Shown piece by piece: positions 35,990 through 45,103 of a DNA stretch of 64,000 bases. The notes beneath the pieces are model-generated. The model did no database searches. It saw only the letters and a program-made list of their open reading frames with translations, and was not told where the DNA came from. A program made the translations under genes and the position numbers. The first letter of the stretch is position 1. Every line of letters starts with the position of its first letter. The DNA is from Ahniella affigens. Lineage in GTDB: Bacteria > Pseudomonadota > Gammaproteobacteria > Xanthomonadales > Ahniellaceae. The stretch is taken from assembly GCF_003015185.1 (NCBI RefSeq), contig NZ_CP027860.1, positions 2,480,001-2,544,000 on the forward strand, given 5' to 3'.

Positions 35990-37087
35990 ATGGCTGCCTT
36001 GATGCGCAAAACCCGAACGCTGGTTCAGCGTGGCCTGCGAAGTTCTGCCTTAGCTCCCCTGAATGACGTCGTCGCGATCGATCGGCTCCTGCAACGCATG
36101 AATCGACGTTGGTCGCTTCGCGACGTCCGCGCAACGCTGGTCGCTGTGACGCCCGAAGCAGGTTCTGCTTGCAGCGTCTGGCTGAAGCCGAACCGGCTGT
36201 GGAACGGGCACGAAGCGGGTCAGCACATCATGCTGGAAGTCGAAATTGACGGCACCCGCCACCACCGGGCGTTCAGTTTGTCGGCGGCGCCGCGGGCAGA
36301 CGGCCTGCTGCGTTTGACGCTACGCGTCTCGGCACGAGCGCTGGTGTCGCGCTGGCTCCAAGACCCAGCGCGGGTTGGTGACGTCGTGACAATCAGCCAA
36401 GCCCAAGGCACCTTCGTATTGCCCACGCCACGCCCGGACAAGATCTTGATGGTTGCAGCCGGCAGCGGCATCAGTCCGTTGATGGCGATGCTGGAGCAGC
36501 TGGCGGCAGAACACTATCGCGGCGACATTCAACTGTTGCGGATCGATCGCCAAGCCTCCGATGTCCTGTTGGACGCTGAGTTGGCGATTCTTCAACGAGC
36601 TCTACCCGGATTGCACGTTCGCCAGCATTTCACGAGCGCGCACGGCCGACTGACGGCGCCTCAGATTCTCGAATACGCCACCGCTGCCGCATCACGTCGC
36701 TGGTTCGTTTGCGGTCCAGAGGGATTGATGCAGCTTGTGCGGGTCGTTCATGCTGAGGTCTGCGACACGCCGCTGTTGCAGGAACACTTCGCGGCTCGAG
36801 CCTTACGTGACGAGGCCGAATTGATTGGCGCACCTCGCGATGTTCTGGTGTCAGACCTTGGGCTGCATTTTCAGGCATTGCCAGGCCAGTCGCTCTTGCT
36901 CGCCGCAGAGGCTGCTGGTTTGAATCCGAAATCCGGCTGCCGCGCCGGGATTTGCCGCACCTGCCTGTGCCAGAAGACGCGCGGCCGCACGCGCAATCTC
37001 TTGACGAACCAGTCATCTGATGCACCGGATGAATGGATCCAACTTTGCATTTCGACCGCCGAATCCGACCTGGAGCTCACCCTGTGA
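35990..37087 (+). CDS. Ferredoxin reductase with C-terminal 2Fe-2S domain (DesC-like)
   Basis: 365 aa. FAD domain with R-A-F-S-L-S at about residues 93-98, an NAD(P) domain with V-A-A-G-S-G-I-S-P-L at about 155-165 and F-V-C-G-P-E-G-L near 240, and a plant-type ferredoxin domain (C-x4-C-x2-C in G-C-R-A-G-I-C-R-T-C, plus a later Cys in L-C-I-S). It should pass electrons from NADPH to the desaturase whose GTG start overlaps its stop by 4 bp. Matches Pseudomonas DesC in architecture and position. Confidence 0.88.
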   Translation: MAALMRKTRTLVQRGLRSSALAPLNDVVAIDRLLQRMNRRWSLRDVRATLVAVTPEAGSACSVWLKPNRLWNGHEAGQHIMLEVEIDGTRHHRAFSLSAAPRADGLLRLTLRVSARALVSRWLQDPARVGDVVTISQAQGTFVLPTPRPDKILMVAAGSGISPLMAMLEQLAAEHYRGDIQLLRIDRQASDVLLDAELAILQRALPGLHVRQHFTSAHGRLTAPQILEYATAAASRRWFVCGPEGLMQLVRVVHAEVCDTPLLQEHFAARALRDEAELIGAPRDVLVSDLGLHFQALPGQSLLLAAEAAGLNPKSGCRAGICRTCLCQKTRGRTRNLLTNQSSDAPDEWIQLCISTAESDLELTL

Positions 37088-38199
37088 CGACCACCCCGAG
37101 CAAGACGATTCGCGAAGCACATCTCTCAAATGAGCAACTCACCGCCTTCGCCGCGGAACTCGATCAGTTGCGCGCGGAACAAGTGTCCACCTACGGCGAT
37201 CGCGATGCCAAACACATTCGGCGCATGCAGCGCCGCGCGCAAGGCAGCGCCATCGTCGGCCGTTCGCTCTTGATGTTTGGCTGGGACCCGATCAGCTGGG
37301 TGCTGGGCGTCATCGCACTCGCACACGCCAAGATCTTGGAGAACATGGAAATCGGCCACAACGTGATGCATGGCCAATACGACTGGATGAATGACCCGAC
37401 TTTGAATTCCCGCACCTATGATTGGGACATTGTGTGCGACAAGGAACACTGGAAGCACTCGCATAACGTCGAGCACCATGATCACACCAATATCCTCGGG
37501 CGCGACCACGACTATGGCTACGGCATGCTGCGGCTGACTGCCGAGCAGCGCTGGAACCCGGCGACACTGCTGCAGCCGGTGTGGTATGCGTTGCTGGCAC
37601 TCTATTTTCAGTGGGGTGTCGCGGTTCATGACGTCAAATTTGGGCGGTTCTTGCTCGGTCGCATGTCCAGAGCCGAACTGCGTCAGCGCTCGATGCCGTT
37701 CTTCCGCAAAGCGGGCCGCCAGCTGTTCAAGGACTACGTGTTCTTTCCGTTGCTGGCGTTCTGGCAGTGGCCCCGCGTGCTACTCGGCAATCTCGTCGCC
37801 AACGGCATTCGCAACCTCTGGACGAACGCGATCATCTTCTGCGGCCATTTCACCGAGGACGCCCGCGTGTTCACGCGCGCCGAAGCCAAGGGCGAGACCC
37901 GTGGGCATTGGTATCTTCGCCAGATTCGCGGCTCCAGCAATCTTGAGGGCAGCCGCTGGTTCCATGTGATGACCGGCCATCTGAGTCACCAGATCGAGCA
38001 TCACCTGTTTCCCGACATACCGGCACTGCGGTATCCCGAAGTCGCCCCGCGCGTGCGCGAGATCTGCAGCCGCTATGGCGTGCATTACAACACCGGGGGT
38101 TTCTGGCGACAGTACGCAACTGTGCTGAAACGCATTGTGGTACACGCCTGGCCAACGCGACCAGCCCGTCGAAACGGCCCCGAGTCGGTCGCAGTTTGA
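37084..38199 (+). CDS. Membrane acyl-CoA/fatty-acid desaturase (DesB-like)
   Basis: 371 aa; GTG at 37084 overlaps the reductase stop (GTGA). All three histidine boxes of the diiron desaturases are present: H-N-V-M-H, H-S-H-N-V-E-H-H and Q-I-E-H-H, with several membrane segments between. It inserts a double bond into acyl chains, most likely at delta-9 as in DesB, using electrons from the upstream reductase. Regulated through the operator at 35954. An ATG at 37033 in the same frame lies inside the reductase gene and is not favoured. Confidence 0.9.
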   Translation: MTTTPSKTIREAHLSNEQLTAFAAELDQLRAEQVSTYGDRDAKHIRRMQRRAQGSAIVGRSLLMFGWDPISWVLGVIALAHAKILENMEIGHNVMHGQYDWMNDPTLNSRTYDWDIVCDKEHWKHSHNVEHHDHTNILGRDHDYGYGMLRLTAEQRWNPATLLQPVWYALLALYFQWGVAVHDVKFGRFLLGRMSRAELRQRSMPFFRKAGRQLFKDYVFFPLLAFWQWPRVLLGNLVANGIRNLWTNAIIFCGHFTEDARVFTRAEAKGETRGHWYLRQIRGSSNLEGSRWFHVMTGHLSHQIEHHLFPDIPALRYPEVAPRVREICSRYGVHYNTGGFWRQYATVLKRIVVHAWPTRPARRNGPESVAV

Positions 38200-38343
38200 T
38201 GGTGCATCTGGTTTGATGGGGCACCCAACAAGCGTCTGAACCAGTTCACTGGAGACGCGATTCATGAGTGGCCCAATCGAACTCGACCACACGCGCGAGT
38301 GACGGCAGCGCTTGCGTAGCCATTTGGCTTCATGTAGCCTTCG

Positions 38344-38361
38344 TGTAGCTGAATGGCTACA
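38344..38361. promoter_or_regulatory. Likely ArsR-family operator overlapping the start codon
   Basis: TGTAGC-TGAATG-GCTACA is an inverted repeat covering the first ATG of the regulator gene (38353). Further GTAGCC copies lie at about 38316 and 38334. Autorepression by the ArsR protein is the simplest reading. Confidence 0.55.
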
Positions 38362-38691
38362 CATATGAACTTGCGACGAGACGTTTTCCAGGCGATTGCC
38401 GACCCTACCCGACGCGCCATTCTGACCTTGGTGGCCGCCGATGCCATGACCGCCGGCCAGATTGCCGAACACTTCGATTCGGCGCGCCCGACGGTTTCGA
38501 AGCATCTGCAAATCCTGGCCGAATGCGAACTCCTGACTGCCACCCCTACAGGCCGCGAGATTCGCTATTCGCTGCACGTCGACAAGATGCAAGAGATCGA
38601 CAGTTGGCTAAGCCCGTTCAGGTCACTTTGGCAAACGCGCTTTCAGCAACTTGATGACGTCCTATCCACGATGAAGAGGCGAGGCAAATGA
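38353..38691 (+). CDS. ArsR-family transcriptional regulator
   Basis: 112 aa. Winged helix of the ArsR type without metal-site cysteines ([11 protein letters not shown] near residue 15; [13 protein letters not shown] recognition helix near 43-55). Such regulators paired with SRPBCC genes are common. The ATG at 38353 lies in the operator; the ATG at 38365 is an alternative start. Its stop overlaps the next ATG by 4 bp. Confidence 0.85.
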   Translation: MATHMNLRRDVFQAIADPTRRAILTLVAADAMTAGQIAEHFDSARPTVSKHLQILAECELLTATPTGREIRYSLHVDKMQEIDSWLSPFRSLWQTRFQQLDDVLSTMKRRGK

Positions 38692-39185
38692 GTCAGAACC
38701 TGATGTTTGATGTCACGGTCGATAAAGCCGCACAAACCGTGCTGATCACGCGCCAGTTTGCGGCTGAACTGGCGTTGGTCTGGGAGGCCTTCACCACGCC
38801 GGACGTGCTGGATCAGTGGTGGGCCCCCAAGCCTTTTCAGGCCCGAAGCAAAGTCATGGAGTTCCGCGTTGGCGGACGCAGATTTTACGCCATGGTCAGT
38901 CCCGATGGCTCGGAGCGTTGGGCGATTCAGCGCTATACCGAAATCGTGCCAATGGAACGCATCAAGTTCTTCAACGTGTTCGCCGATGCCGACGAAAACC
39001 CAGACGCGACCGGCTCCAACTGGGACCTAACCTTCAGTGAGCAAGACGGCATTACGACGGTCCGCATTCTGGTTCACAACGAATCGCTTGCGCGCATGGA
39101 ACACTTGCTGGAAGGCTTCAAGCTCGGATTTACGGCCGCGCTCGACAGTCTGGACGACTTGCTGCGGCGTCAAAGCGACCGTTGA
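38688..39185 (+). CDS. SRPBCC (AHSA1-type) protein
   Basis: 165 aa. Typical START-fold sequence ([24 protein letters not shown] at about 24-47; G-G-R-R-F-Y-A-M near 63). These proteins bind small hydrophobic ligands; the ligand is unknown. Co-translated with the ArsR regulator (ATGA overlap), which it may inform. A minimal hairpin repeat follows 11 bp after the stop. Confidence 0.85.
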   Translation: MSQNLMFDVTVDKAAQTVLITRQFAAELALVWEAFTTPDVLDQWWAPKPFQARSKVMEFRVGGRRFYAMVSPDGSERWAIQRYTEIVPMERIKFFNVFADADENPDATGSNWDLTFSEQDGITTVRILVHNESLARMEHLLEGFKLGFTAALDSLDDLLRRQSDR

Positions 39186-39196
39186 TGTTGCGTGCC

Positions 39197-39231
39197 AGGG
39201 AGCGTCTGAACCAGTTCAGAGGCTCCCTAAG
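39197..39231. repeat. Multi-hairpin element, minimal single-hairpin copy F
   Basis: A 35-bp palindrome GGGAGCGTCTGAA...TTCAGAGGCTCCC, consisting of just the two element ends joined, lying between two convergent genes (stops at 39185 and 39238). A related half-copy, GCGTCTGAACCAGTTCACTG, is at 38233. Confidence 0.85.
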
Positions 39232-39237
39232 TGGTTT

Positions 39238-39969
39238 TTAGGCCGGCTTCTTCGAAGGCTTTGCACGAACGTACAAGATCGATGAGTTCGGATTTTCACT
39301 CGTCCGCCTGACGTCGACCTCCAGCACCTTCTGCGCACGAACCAATTCGCCGAGCTTCTTGTAGCCAAAGTTTCGCGGATCAAACGCTGGGTCGTTTTTC
39401 ACCAGCCATTGCCCCACGCTGCCCAGAAACGCCCAGCCGTCGTCTTCAGCGCAGGCTGCAATCGCTTCCCGCAAACTCTTGATCAGGGCCTGCGGGCTCT
39501 CGGCTTCCAGAGTCGGCGCTACATCGCCCTTTCGCAGCACTTCGGTGTAGATGAATCGATTGCACGCGGCGACAAATGGCTTGGGCGTCTTCTTTTCGCC
39601 GAAACCGTAAACGACGAGACCCGACTCCCGAATGCGCGTTGCAAGGCGGGTAAAGTCGCTGTCGGACGACACCAGACAAAACCCGCCCAACCGCCCGCCA
39701 TGCAACAGGTCCATCGCATCAATGATCAATGCTGAGTCGGTGGCGTTTTTACCCGTCGTGTACTGGAACTGCTGAATCGGTTGGATGGCATGATCGTGCA
39801 GGGTCTTTTTCCAACCAGCGAGGCTCGGTGTCGTCCAATCGCCATACGCGCGTTTCACGGTTGCAATGCCGAACGCCGCGACCTCGTTCAGCAGTTCGCC
39901 AATGATGGCGGCCTGCGCGTTATCTGCATCGATCAACACTGCCAACAACATGCCATCAATCTGAGCCAT
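39238..39969 (-). CDS. NYN-domain RNase-like protein with LOTUS/OST-HTH domain
   Basis: 243 aa from the ATG at 39969 (GAGGA 8 bp upstream). The NYN fold (residues 1-145) keeps the PIN-like acidic set: D-A-D-N near the start, T-D-S-A-L-I-I-D-A-M-D in the middle and S-S-D-S-D-F. The C-terminus (about 165-235, W-A-F-L-G-S-V-G-Q-W-L ... F-G-Y-K-K-L-G-E-L-V) is a LOTUS/OST-HTH RNA-binding domain. Predicted RNA-cleaving or RNA-binding protein, as in LabA/MARF1 relatives. Stands alone between hairpin elements. Confidence 0.88.
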   Translation of the reverse strand: MAQIDGMLLAVLIDADNAQAAIIGELLNEVAAFGIATVKRAYGDWTTPSLAGWKKTLHDHAIQPIQQFQYTTGKNATDSALIIDAMDLLHGGRLGGFCLVSSDSDFTRLATRIRESGLVVYGFGEKKTPKPFVAACNRFIYTEVLRKGDVAPTLEAESPQALIKSLREAIAACAEDDGWAFLGSVGQWLVKNDPAFDPRNFGYKKLGELVRAQKVLEVDVRRTSENPNSSILYVRAKPSKKPA

Positions 39970-40075
39970 CGGTACGGTCCTCACGAATACCCAAACTGAT
40001 CATCGTTCCAAGCCGCGCCGGCTATGTTACAGGATCGACCGTCGGCGCACGGTAACCAGATCATCGTGACCTGCT

Positions 40076-40235
40076 CTAAGGAGCCTCTGAACAAGTTCAG
40101 AGGCGATGCGGGCCATGGATGGCCCGCCCAGAATCAAGCACGCAAGTGCTTGATTCTGGGGCATCGTGTCCGGACATGTGCCGGACACGATGCGGGTCTG
40201 AAAGTCCAGGATGGACTTATTCAGACCCCCCTAAG
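40076..40235. repeat. Multi-hairpin element, complete copy C (160 bp, inverted)
   Basis: Opposite orientation to copies A and B, with all five hairpins (GCCTCTGAACAAGTTCAGAGGC first). Ends are CTAAGGAGCCTCTGAA and TTCAGACCCCCCTAAG. It ends 6 bp before the stop codon at 40242. Confidence 0.95.
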
Positions 40236-40241
40236 CGTCTT

Positions 40242-40613
40242 CTACTCGCCCTCGCAGTTCGCAATGCCGTGCCCCGTTTCCTTCAAGCGCGACGATTCCA
40301 CCCAGCCCATCGCGTCATTTCCGGTTTTCGGATTGAGATACATGACCTCGGTGAAGCCACCGAACTCTGAGTAGGCAATCAGGTGATCGCCGGGAATCAC
40401 AAAGACGCCTGGCATGGTACAGACCCGGTCAGGCGCACTATGAAACTGCAAACGTCCTGAACCGATCACCGCACGCTCGGCCATGCAACCGTCGATCCTG
40501 GTCGCCGATTCGGCCGCGTCGGCCTGCAAGTCACCGCAGCTCACCTCACCGCCGTGTGCCAAGCCAGCCAGTATCAGGAGCACGCATGACGTCAATAATC
40601 GAATCTGCATCAT
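40242..40613 (-). CDS. Small secreted SH3-like protein
   Basis: 123 aa; tandem ATGs at 40613 and 40610. Signal peptide (L-L-T-S-C-V-L-L-I-L-A-G-L-A-H-G/G). Cysteines at the start (S-C-G-D-L, D-G-C-M-A-E-R) may be disulfide linked; the second half (V-I-P-G-D-H-L-I-A-Y ... G-W-V-E-S-S-R-L) looks like a bacterial SH3 domain. The frame runs on to 41411 on the minus strand but that part is antisense to a lipoprotein gene. Role unknown. Confidence 0.65.
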   Translation of the reverse strand: MMQIRLLTSCVLLILAGLAHGGEVSCGDLQADAAESATRIDGCMAERAVIGSGRLQFHSAPDRVCTMPGVFVIPGDHLIAYSEFGGFTEVMYLNPKTGNDAMGWVESSRLKETGHGIANCEGE

Positions 40614-40760
40614 CGGTGTACGGACCCATTGCCTCACCGCATTGTACTCAAACGACCTGCAATAGGCTGGCAATTCGCACCGGGCATGATCGCCGGTCGC
40701 GCTTGCATCGATTTGGAAGCTGGAGTAAATCCTGGTGATACTGAAGACAGGGGCCCAATC

Positions 40761-41480
40761 ATGTTTCATACACGCTTCGCAGTTGTCGCACTCACGCTGG
40801 TGTTGTCGTCTTGCGCGTTTGGCGGTGGCAATGGCCCGAGTACCGATCAGTTCAAGTCGGCGCTCAATGATGAGCTGCAATCGCTGCGTCCTGATGGATT
40901 TACCGAGCGAACCGTGCTCTTTGACAAGGTCGTCCCGGCGGGTTCCAACGGGCCGAAGCACAGCTTTATTGTGACGGCGACCATCCATGACTATGGCCCG
41001 GGTTATCCCAGCAATGGCTACTACGGACAAACTTGCGTCCGCAAAATGGATGCCTGGACTTTCGACATGGTGCCGCGCGGAGATGGCGCCTGGATCGTCC
41101 AAGGCCGGATGACCGTAACCGATGGCGAGTGCGTGAACAATACTCAGGAAGGCCAGGCGGCGATTGCGCTCGCGAGCCTCCCCGGGCAGACCGCCGCCAA
41201 GGTCGCACCGCCGGTCAGTACCGGTGCCGGCAGTATTGTCCTGGGCGAGTACGCCTGTTACGGCACGGGTGGCCGACTCATGGCCGGAATGGGCTTTGAG
41301 CTCGATGACGATGGCAGTTACGTCGACCTGGACGGTGAGCGCGGTGGCGACTGGGAACATGATGAAGCGAGCGCCACCATTCAGTTCTCCGGCGGGTTTC
41401 TGGACGGTCAAACGGGTTCGGACGTTTCTGCGACGGGTTTTACGATCAGCAACACGGTGTCGTGCGAGCCATTCAACTAA
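40761..41480 (+). CDS. Lipoprotein, unknown function
   Basis: 239 aa from the ATG at 40761. Signal sequence with lipobox L-S-S-C at about residues 15-18, followed by a Gly-rich linker. Two separate domains follow: residues about 30-140 and a C-terminal beta domain (I-V-L-G-E-Y-A-C-Y-G-T-G-G ... G-x-Y-x-D-L-D-G). The TAA stop lies in the end of hairpin element E (CTAAGGAGGGTCTGAA). No family recognised beyond the lipoprotein signal. Confidence 0.7.
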   Translation: MFHTRFAVVALTLVLSSCAFGGGNGPSTDQFKSALNDELQSLRPDGFTERTVLFDKVVPAGSNGPKHSFIVTATIHDYGPGYPSNGYYGQTCVRKMDAWTFDMVPRGDGAWIVQGRMTVTDGECVNNTQEGQAAIALASLPGQTAAKVAPPVSTGAGSIVLGEYACYGTGGRLMAGMGFELDDDGSYVDLDGERGGDWEHDEASATIQFSGGFLDGQTGSDVSATGFTISNTVSCEPFN

Positions 41481-41610
41481 GGAGGGTCTGAATCAGTCCA
41501 TCCTGGACCTTAATACCCGGGCTGAGTCCGGCGCGTGCCTGCTCCGGCGAAGGCCGCGGTCCGGATTCAGTGCGCAAGAATCAAGCACTTGCGTGCTCGA
41601 TTCAGGGCGG
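41478..41610. repeat. Multi-hairpin element, diverged copy E
   Basis: Left end and first hairpin are clear (CTAAGGAGGGTCTGAATCAG, GTCCATCCTGGACC), the CTGAGTCCGG and AATCAAGCACTTGCGTGC hairpins are recognisable, and the right end is lost. The element starts in the last sense codon of the lipoprotein gene, and the TAA of CTAAGG is the stop codon. Confidence 0.85.
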
Positions 41611-41715
41611 CAACGTCTCGCCTGTTGGCGCGCGGCGCCGCCTTTGAAATTTGCCGCTCCGTCAACGCGATTCGCGCGACCGCGTTGACATAACGAGAAT
41701 TGACCCGGAGTCCCG

Positions 41716-44079
41716 ATGTATCGTCTGTTGCTGACGCTTGCCCTGCTCGTTGCCGCGACCGGATCGCTGGCTGCTCCGCCGGTTTCGGGACTCTATTCCG
41801 ATCGGACCCGCGACGCCCATGGACTGGACCTCCAAGTGGTCGGTGATCGCCTGGTCGGCATTCTGCTCACCTTCACGGACGATGGGCAGCCCTATTGGTA
41901 TCTCGTCGACGGCACCTGGGAGGGCGATTCGGGAACGCTTGAGATCATCGAGCTCCGCTATCAGGCAAACGCCACGCCGCCCACGACCATCGTCGGCCGC
42001 TTCCCGGGCGCTCGCATGCAGCGGGTTGCAGACAACGCTGCCTGTGGCAATGGTGCGCCACGACCCGGGCCGGGTGCATTGTTCGACCTCGCGTTCCAGA
42101 TTGACGGCGAGTCCCTGAATTGGTGCCTGGAGCCCATCGTGCCCAACGGCACGGCGCCGGTGTCAGCGCTATCCGGGAGTTGGCATGCGGGCGAGGCCGA
42201 CAGCGGCTGGGGCCTGATCAATTACTTCTTTGGCCCACCAGCGGCCCAGCAGGTCTTTCAAAGCTTGTACGTCTACGATGCGTTTGGCTTGCCCAGGTGG
42301 GCGTACGCATTCGGCGCTGCCGACGACACCGACTTCGAATTGAATTTCCTGTTTCCGCGTGGCTACTGTCGAAGTTGTCCCGTGACGCCTCTGCAACCTG
42401 CGGACGGCGGCAGCGCGCATATTCGCCTGGTGACGCCACGCACCGACGTGACGAGCAATCGCATTGCCTTGAACCTGACGTATCCGTTCGGCGCCGGCGG
42501 GCTGTTCACGCGCAGCGATCGGCCATTGTCGCCTATCACGATCGCAGACCGCCCTGCGCTCGTCGCGGCCAGTCGTGAAGGCTTGCTGCATGGCAAGGCG
42601 CTGAGCCCGAATGGCGCCCAGTTCCTCGCCATTCCGTTTGCGGCGCCGCCCGTTGGCGCGCTGCGCTGGCGCGCGCCGCAGGCGCCTGCGGCCCGAACCA
42701 TGCCGCGTGATGCAACAGCGGTCGGCAGTGCCTGCCCGCAGCGCGCCACCAGCGAAGGGCAGTTCCCGAGCACGTTCACCCTTCTTAGCGAAGATTGTCT
42801 GCAACTCAATGTCTGGACGCCTGAGCTGAACCGCAACGCGCGCCGCCCTGTGATGGTCTGGTTTCATGGTGGTGGACTCACACAGGGCAGCGCCGCCGAG
42901 CTGAAGCCCGATCGCACGTTGCTTTATGACGGGGCTAAGCTGGCCGACGATGGTGTCGTCGTGGTCAGCGCGAATTACCGCCTTGGTCCGCTGGGGTTTA
43001 TGGCCATGAACGAGTTTGCCGGTGAGTCGCCGGACCATCCGACTGCCGGCAACTATGGGTTGCTCGACCAAATTGCCGCGTTGCACTGGGTCCAGGCGAA
43101 TATCGCCGAGTTCGGCGGCGACCCCAATCGCGTCACGATATTTGGCGAATCGGCTGGCGGCCTGTCGGTGTGCTCGCTGATGGCGAGCCCGTTGGCTTCT
43201 GGCTTGTTTCAACGCGCGATCATGCAAAGCGGTGGCTGTCGCCGACAATTGCCCGCACTGAATTCAGCGCCCGCGGGGCTCGAAAGCGCCTTTGCCCAAG
43301 GTGCGCGTGTCATCGGGCTTGCGGGCTGCAGCGATGCAAGCGATCGCCGCGAATGCATGCGGGCGGTGTCGTGGCAGCGTCTGATTGAGGTGACCCAACC
43401 GACCGTGGGGTTTGGACGCCAAGGCGAAGATTTTCTTCACGCGGTCGATCAGTACGCGCTGCTTGAGGCGCCAGGTTTGGCAATCGCCAGCGGCCGCGCG
43501 GCCCGGGTGCCGCTGATCGTGGGCATCAACAATGACGAAATGACGACGCTGCTGCCGGTGAGTTCGCGACCTGCGACGACCGAAGCCTATGAGGCCACGA
43601 TCCGGCAACTGTTTCCAACCATCAATGCGCAAGTGCTTGCCCAGTATCCAGCTGCCGCCTATCCCGAACCTTGGTACGCCTACGCGGATCTTCTGGACGA
43701 CCTGCAATTCGCTTGTCCGGCGCGCGCGTATTCGGCCAACCATGCCGCCACAGGCAACCCAGTTTGGCGTTATGTGTACACCCATGTGTTCGCGGGTCCC
43801 AACGCGGCACTCGGTGCGTTTCATGGTGCCGACATTGCGTTTGTTTTTGGCACGCTGACCAATCCGACGACGCAGCAAGCCGACCTGACGGCGCAAATCC
43901 AGCGCCAGTGGACGCGCTTTGCGGCGACGGGGGATCCGAATGGCGGCACCGATCCCGTTTGGCCGAAGCGTCTGGCAGACGACGACCAGGCGTTGGAACT
44001 CGATACCGAGCGTCGTGGCGTGCTTCGGAACTATCGGCAAACCTACTGCGATTTCTGGTCGCGGTTTGTCGTGTTCTAA
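41716..44079 (+). CDS. Secreted carboxylesterase type B with extra N-terminal beta domains
   Basis: 787 aa, about 250 longer than typical type-B esterases. Signal peptide (cleavage S-L-A/A). Residues 20-280 hold two beta modules (S-G-L-Y-S-D ... G-Q-P-Y-W-Y-L-V and S-G-S-W-H-A-G-E-A-D-S-G-W-G ... G-L-P-R-W-A-Y) found in other secreted proteins of this bacterial group. The esterase follows with G-E-S-A-G-G (nucleophile Ser479), a candidate acidic Glu608 in N-N-D-E and His703 in F-H-G-A-D. Hydrolyses ester bonds of unknown substrates outside the cell. The TAA stop coincides with a degenerate hairpin-element end. Confidence 0.88.
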   Translation: MYRLLLTLALLVAATGSLAAPPVSGLYSDRTRDAHGLDLQVVGDRLVGILLTFTDDGQPYWYLVDGTWEGDSGTLEIIELRYQANATPPTTIVGRFPGARMQRVADNAACGNGAPRPGPGALFDLAFQIDGESLNWCLEPIVPNGTAPVSALSGSWHAGEADSGWGLINYFFGPPAAQQVFQSLYVYDAFGLPRWAYAFGAADDTDFELNFLFPRGYCRSCPVTPLQPADGGSAHIRLVTPRTDVTSNRIALNLTYPFGAGGLFTRSDRPLSPITIADRPALVAASREGLLHGKALSPNGAQFLAIPFAAPPVGALRWRAPQAPAARTMPRDATAVGSACPQRATSEGQFPSTFTLLSEDCLQLNVWTPELNRNARRPVMVWFHGGGLTQGSAAELKPDRTLLYDGAKLADDGVVVVSANYRLGPLGFMAMNEFAGESPDHPTAGNYGLLDQIAALHWVQANIAEFGGDPNRVTIFGESAGGLSVCSLMASPLASGLFQRAIMQSGGCRRQLPALNSAPAGLESAFAQGARVIGLAGCSDASDRRECMRAVSWQRLIEVTQPTVGFGRQGEDFLHAVDQYALLEAPGLAIASGRAARVPLIVGINNDEMTTLLPVSSRPATTEAYEATIRQLFPTINAQVLAQYPAAAYPEPWYAYADLLDDLQFACPARAYSANHAATGNPVWRYVYTHVFAGPNAALGAFHGADIAFVFGTLTNPTTQQADLTAQIQRQWTRFAATGDPNGGTDPVWPKRLADDDQALELDTERRGVLRNYRQTYCDFWSRFVVF

Positions 44080-44145
44080 GGCGACGCTGAATACGTCCAA
44101 AGTCGATTCAGACCTGTCCGTTCGGGATGGGCTGAGTCAGACCCG
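44076..44145. repeat. Multi-hairpin element, degenerate copy H
   Basis: CTAAGGCGACGCTGAATACGTCC at the stop codon of the esterase resembles the element's end (CTAAGGAGCCTCTGAA), followed by GATTCAGACC and GGGCTGAGTCAGACCC. The rest has decayed. Confidence 0.5.
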
Positions 44146-44224
44146 CGCAACACGCCAATCGAACCAGATTTGGTCCAGCATGTTTGGTTACGCCGAAAAG
44201 GCGCCACGCGCTCGTTGTGCCGGA

Positions 44225-44806
44225 TTATTCGCTAGCATGCAACGAGCGCTCGATGCGCCGATCCGGAACCAGCCACATCAGCGCCACGCCAACGTATACC
44301 GCTTGCGCGAGCCCGGCATGGACGAAGGTCAGGCCAATCCCGACTACATAAAAAACCGGCGACAGCTTGCCCTTCCAGTCCGATCCGATTGCATGCCGAA
44401 GTTTCGAAGACTCGCCATCTGCGGCGATGATGCGCTGCTGCAGAATCCAATAGGCGATTCCGGCCGCGAGCAACACGACACCGTAGAGCAGACTCGGCAC
44501 CGGCGCAAAGTGATTCTCACCCATCCAGCCCGTTGCGAACGGTAGGAGCGACAGCCAGAACAGCAGGTGCAGGTTGGCCCAGAGCACGCTGCCGGTGACC
44601 TTCTTGCACGCATGCAACATGTGGTGGTGATTGTTCCAGTAGATCCCGACGTACAAGAAACTCAGCAAGTAACTGAGGAACACGGGCAAAAGCGGTGCGA
44701 GCGTTTCAAAGGTGATGCCGTGCGGCACCTTCAACTCCAACACCATGATGGTGATGATAATGGCCAGCACGCCATCACTGAATGCTTCGAGCCGAGTTTT
44801 GCCCAC
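44225..44806 (-). CDS. TMEM175-family (DUF1211) channel-like protein
   Basis: 193 aa from a GTG at 44806, which has AGGAGA 8 bp upstream; upstream frame lacks support. The family signature F-S-D-G (R-L-E-A-F-S-D-G-V-L-A-I) opens the first of about six membrane segments. Bacterial members are potassium-permeable tetramers. N-N-H-H-H-M-L-H in the third segment is also typical. Single gene, divergent from the DUF11 protein. Confidence 0.82.
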   Translation of the reverse strand: MGKTRLEAFSDGVLAIIITIMVLELKVPHGITFETLAPLLPVFLSYLLSFLYVGIYWNNHHHMLHACKKVTGSVLWANLHLLFWLSLLPFATGWMGENHFAPVPSLLYGVVLLAAGIAYWILQQRIIAADGESSKLRHAIGSDWKGKLSPVFYVVGIGLTFVHAGLAQAVYVGVALMWLVPDRRIERSLHASE

Positions 44807-45103
44807 CGAAATTCTCTCCTGAACATTGCACGATTCATGGCCGACAGAACGGGATGCTCCGGGCATCCGCAGGTCGCACGAAGTGTCAGGTAGTGGCAAA
44901 CAAGGTGTCAAGCACAGGGACGGCGGCGTCCAAGTCCCAAATGCCGCAGCGACCGTCTGTTGGGTACCGTGTTGGCGGAAGCGAATGTCACCGTATCGAT
45001 CGCGCCGGACCACCAACCCCTGCATTTGCGGGGTTGGTGCAAGGAGGCAGCTGTAGTCAGATGTTGCATCGGCGCCACCGCCGCAAACGATGGAGTTTCT
45101 GAC

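Noticed and set aside
40614-41411. Extended minus-strand frame upstream of the SH3-like gene
   Set aside because: It is antisense to the lipoprotein gene and a signal peptide starts cleanly at 40613.
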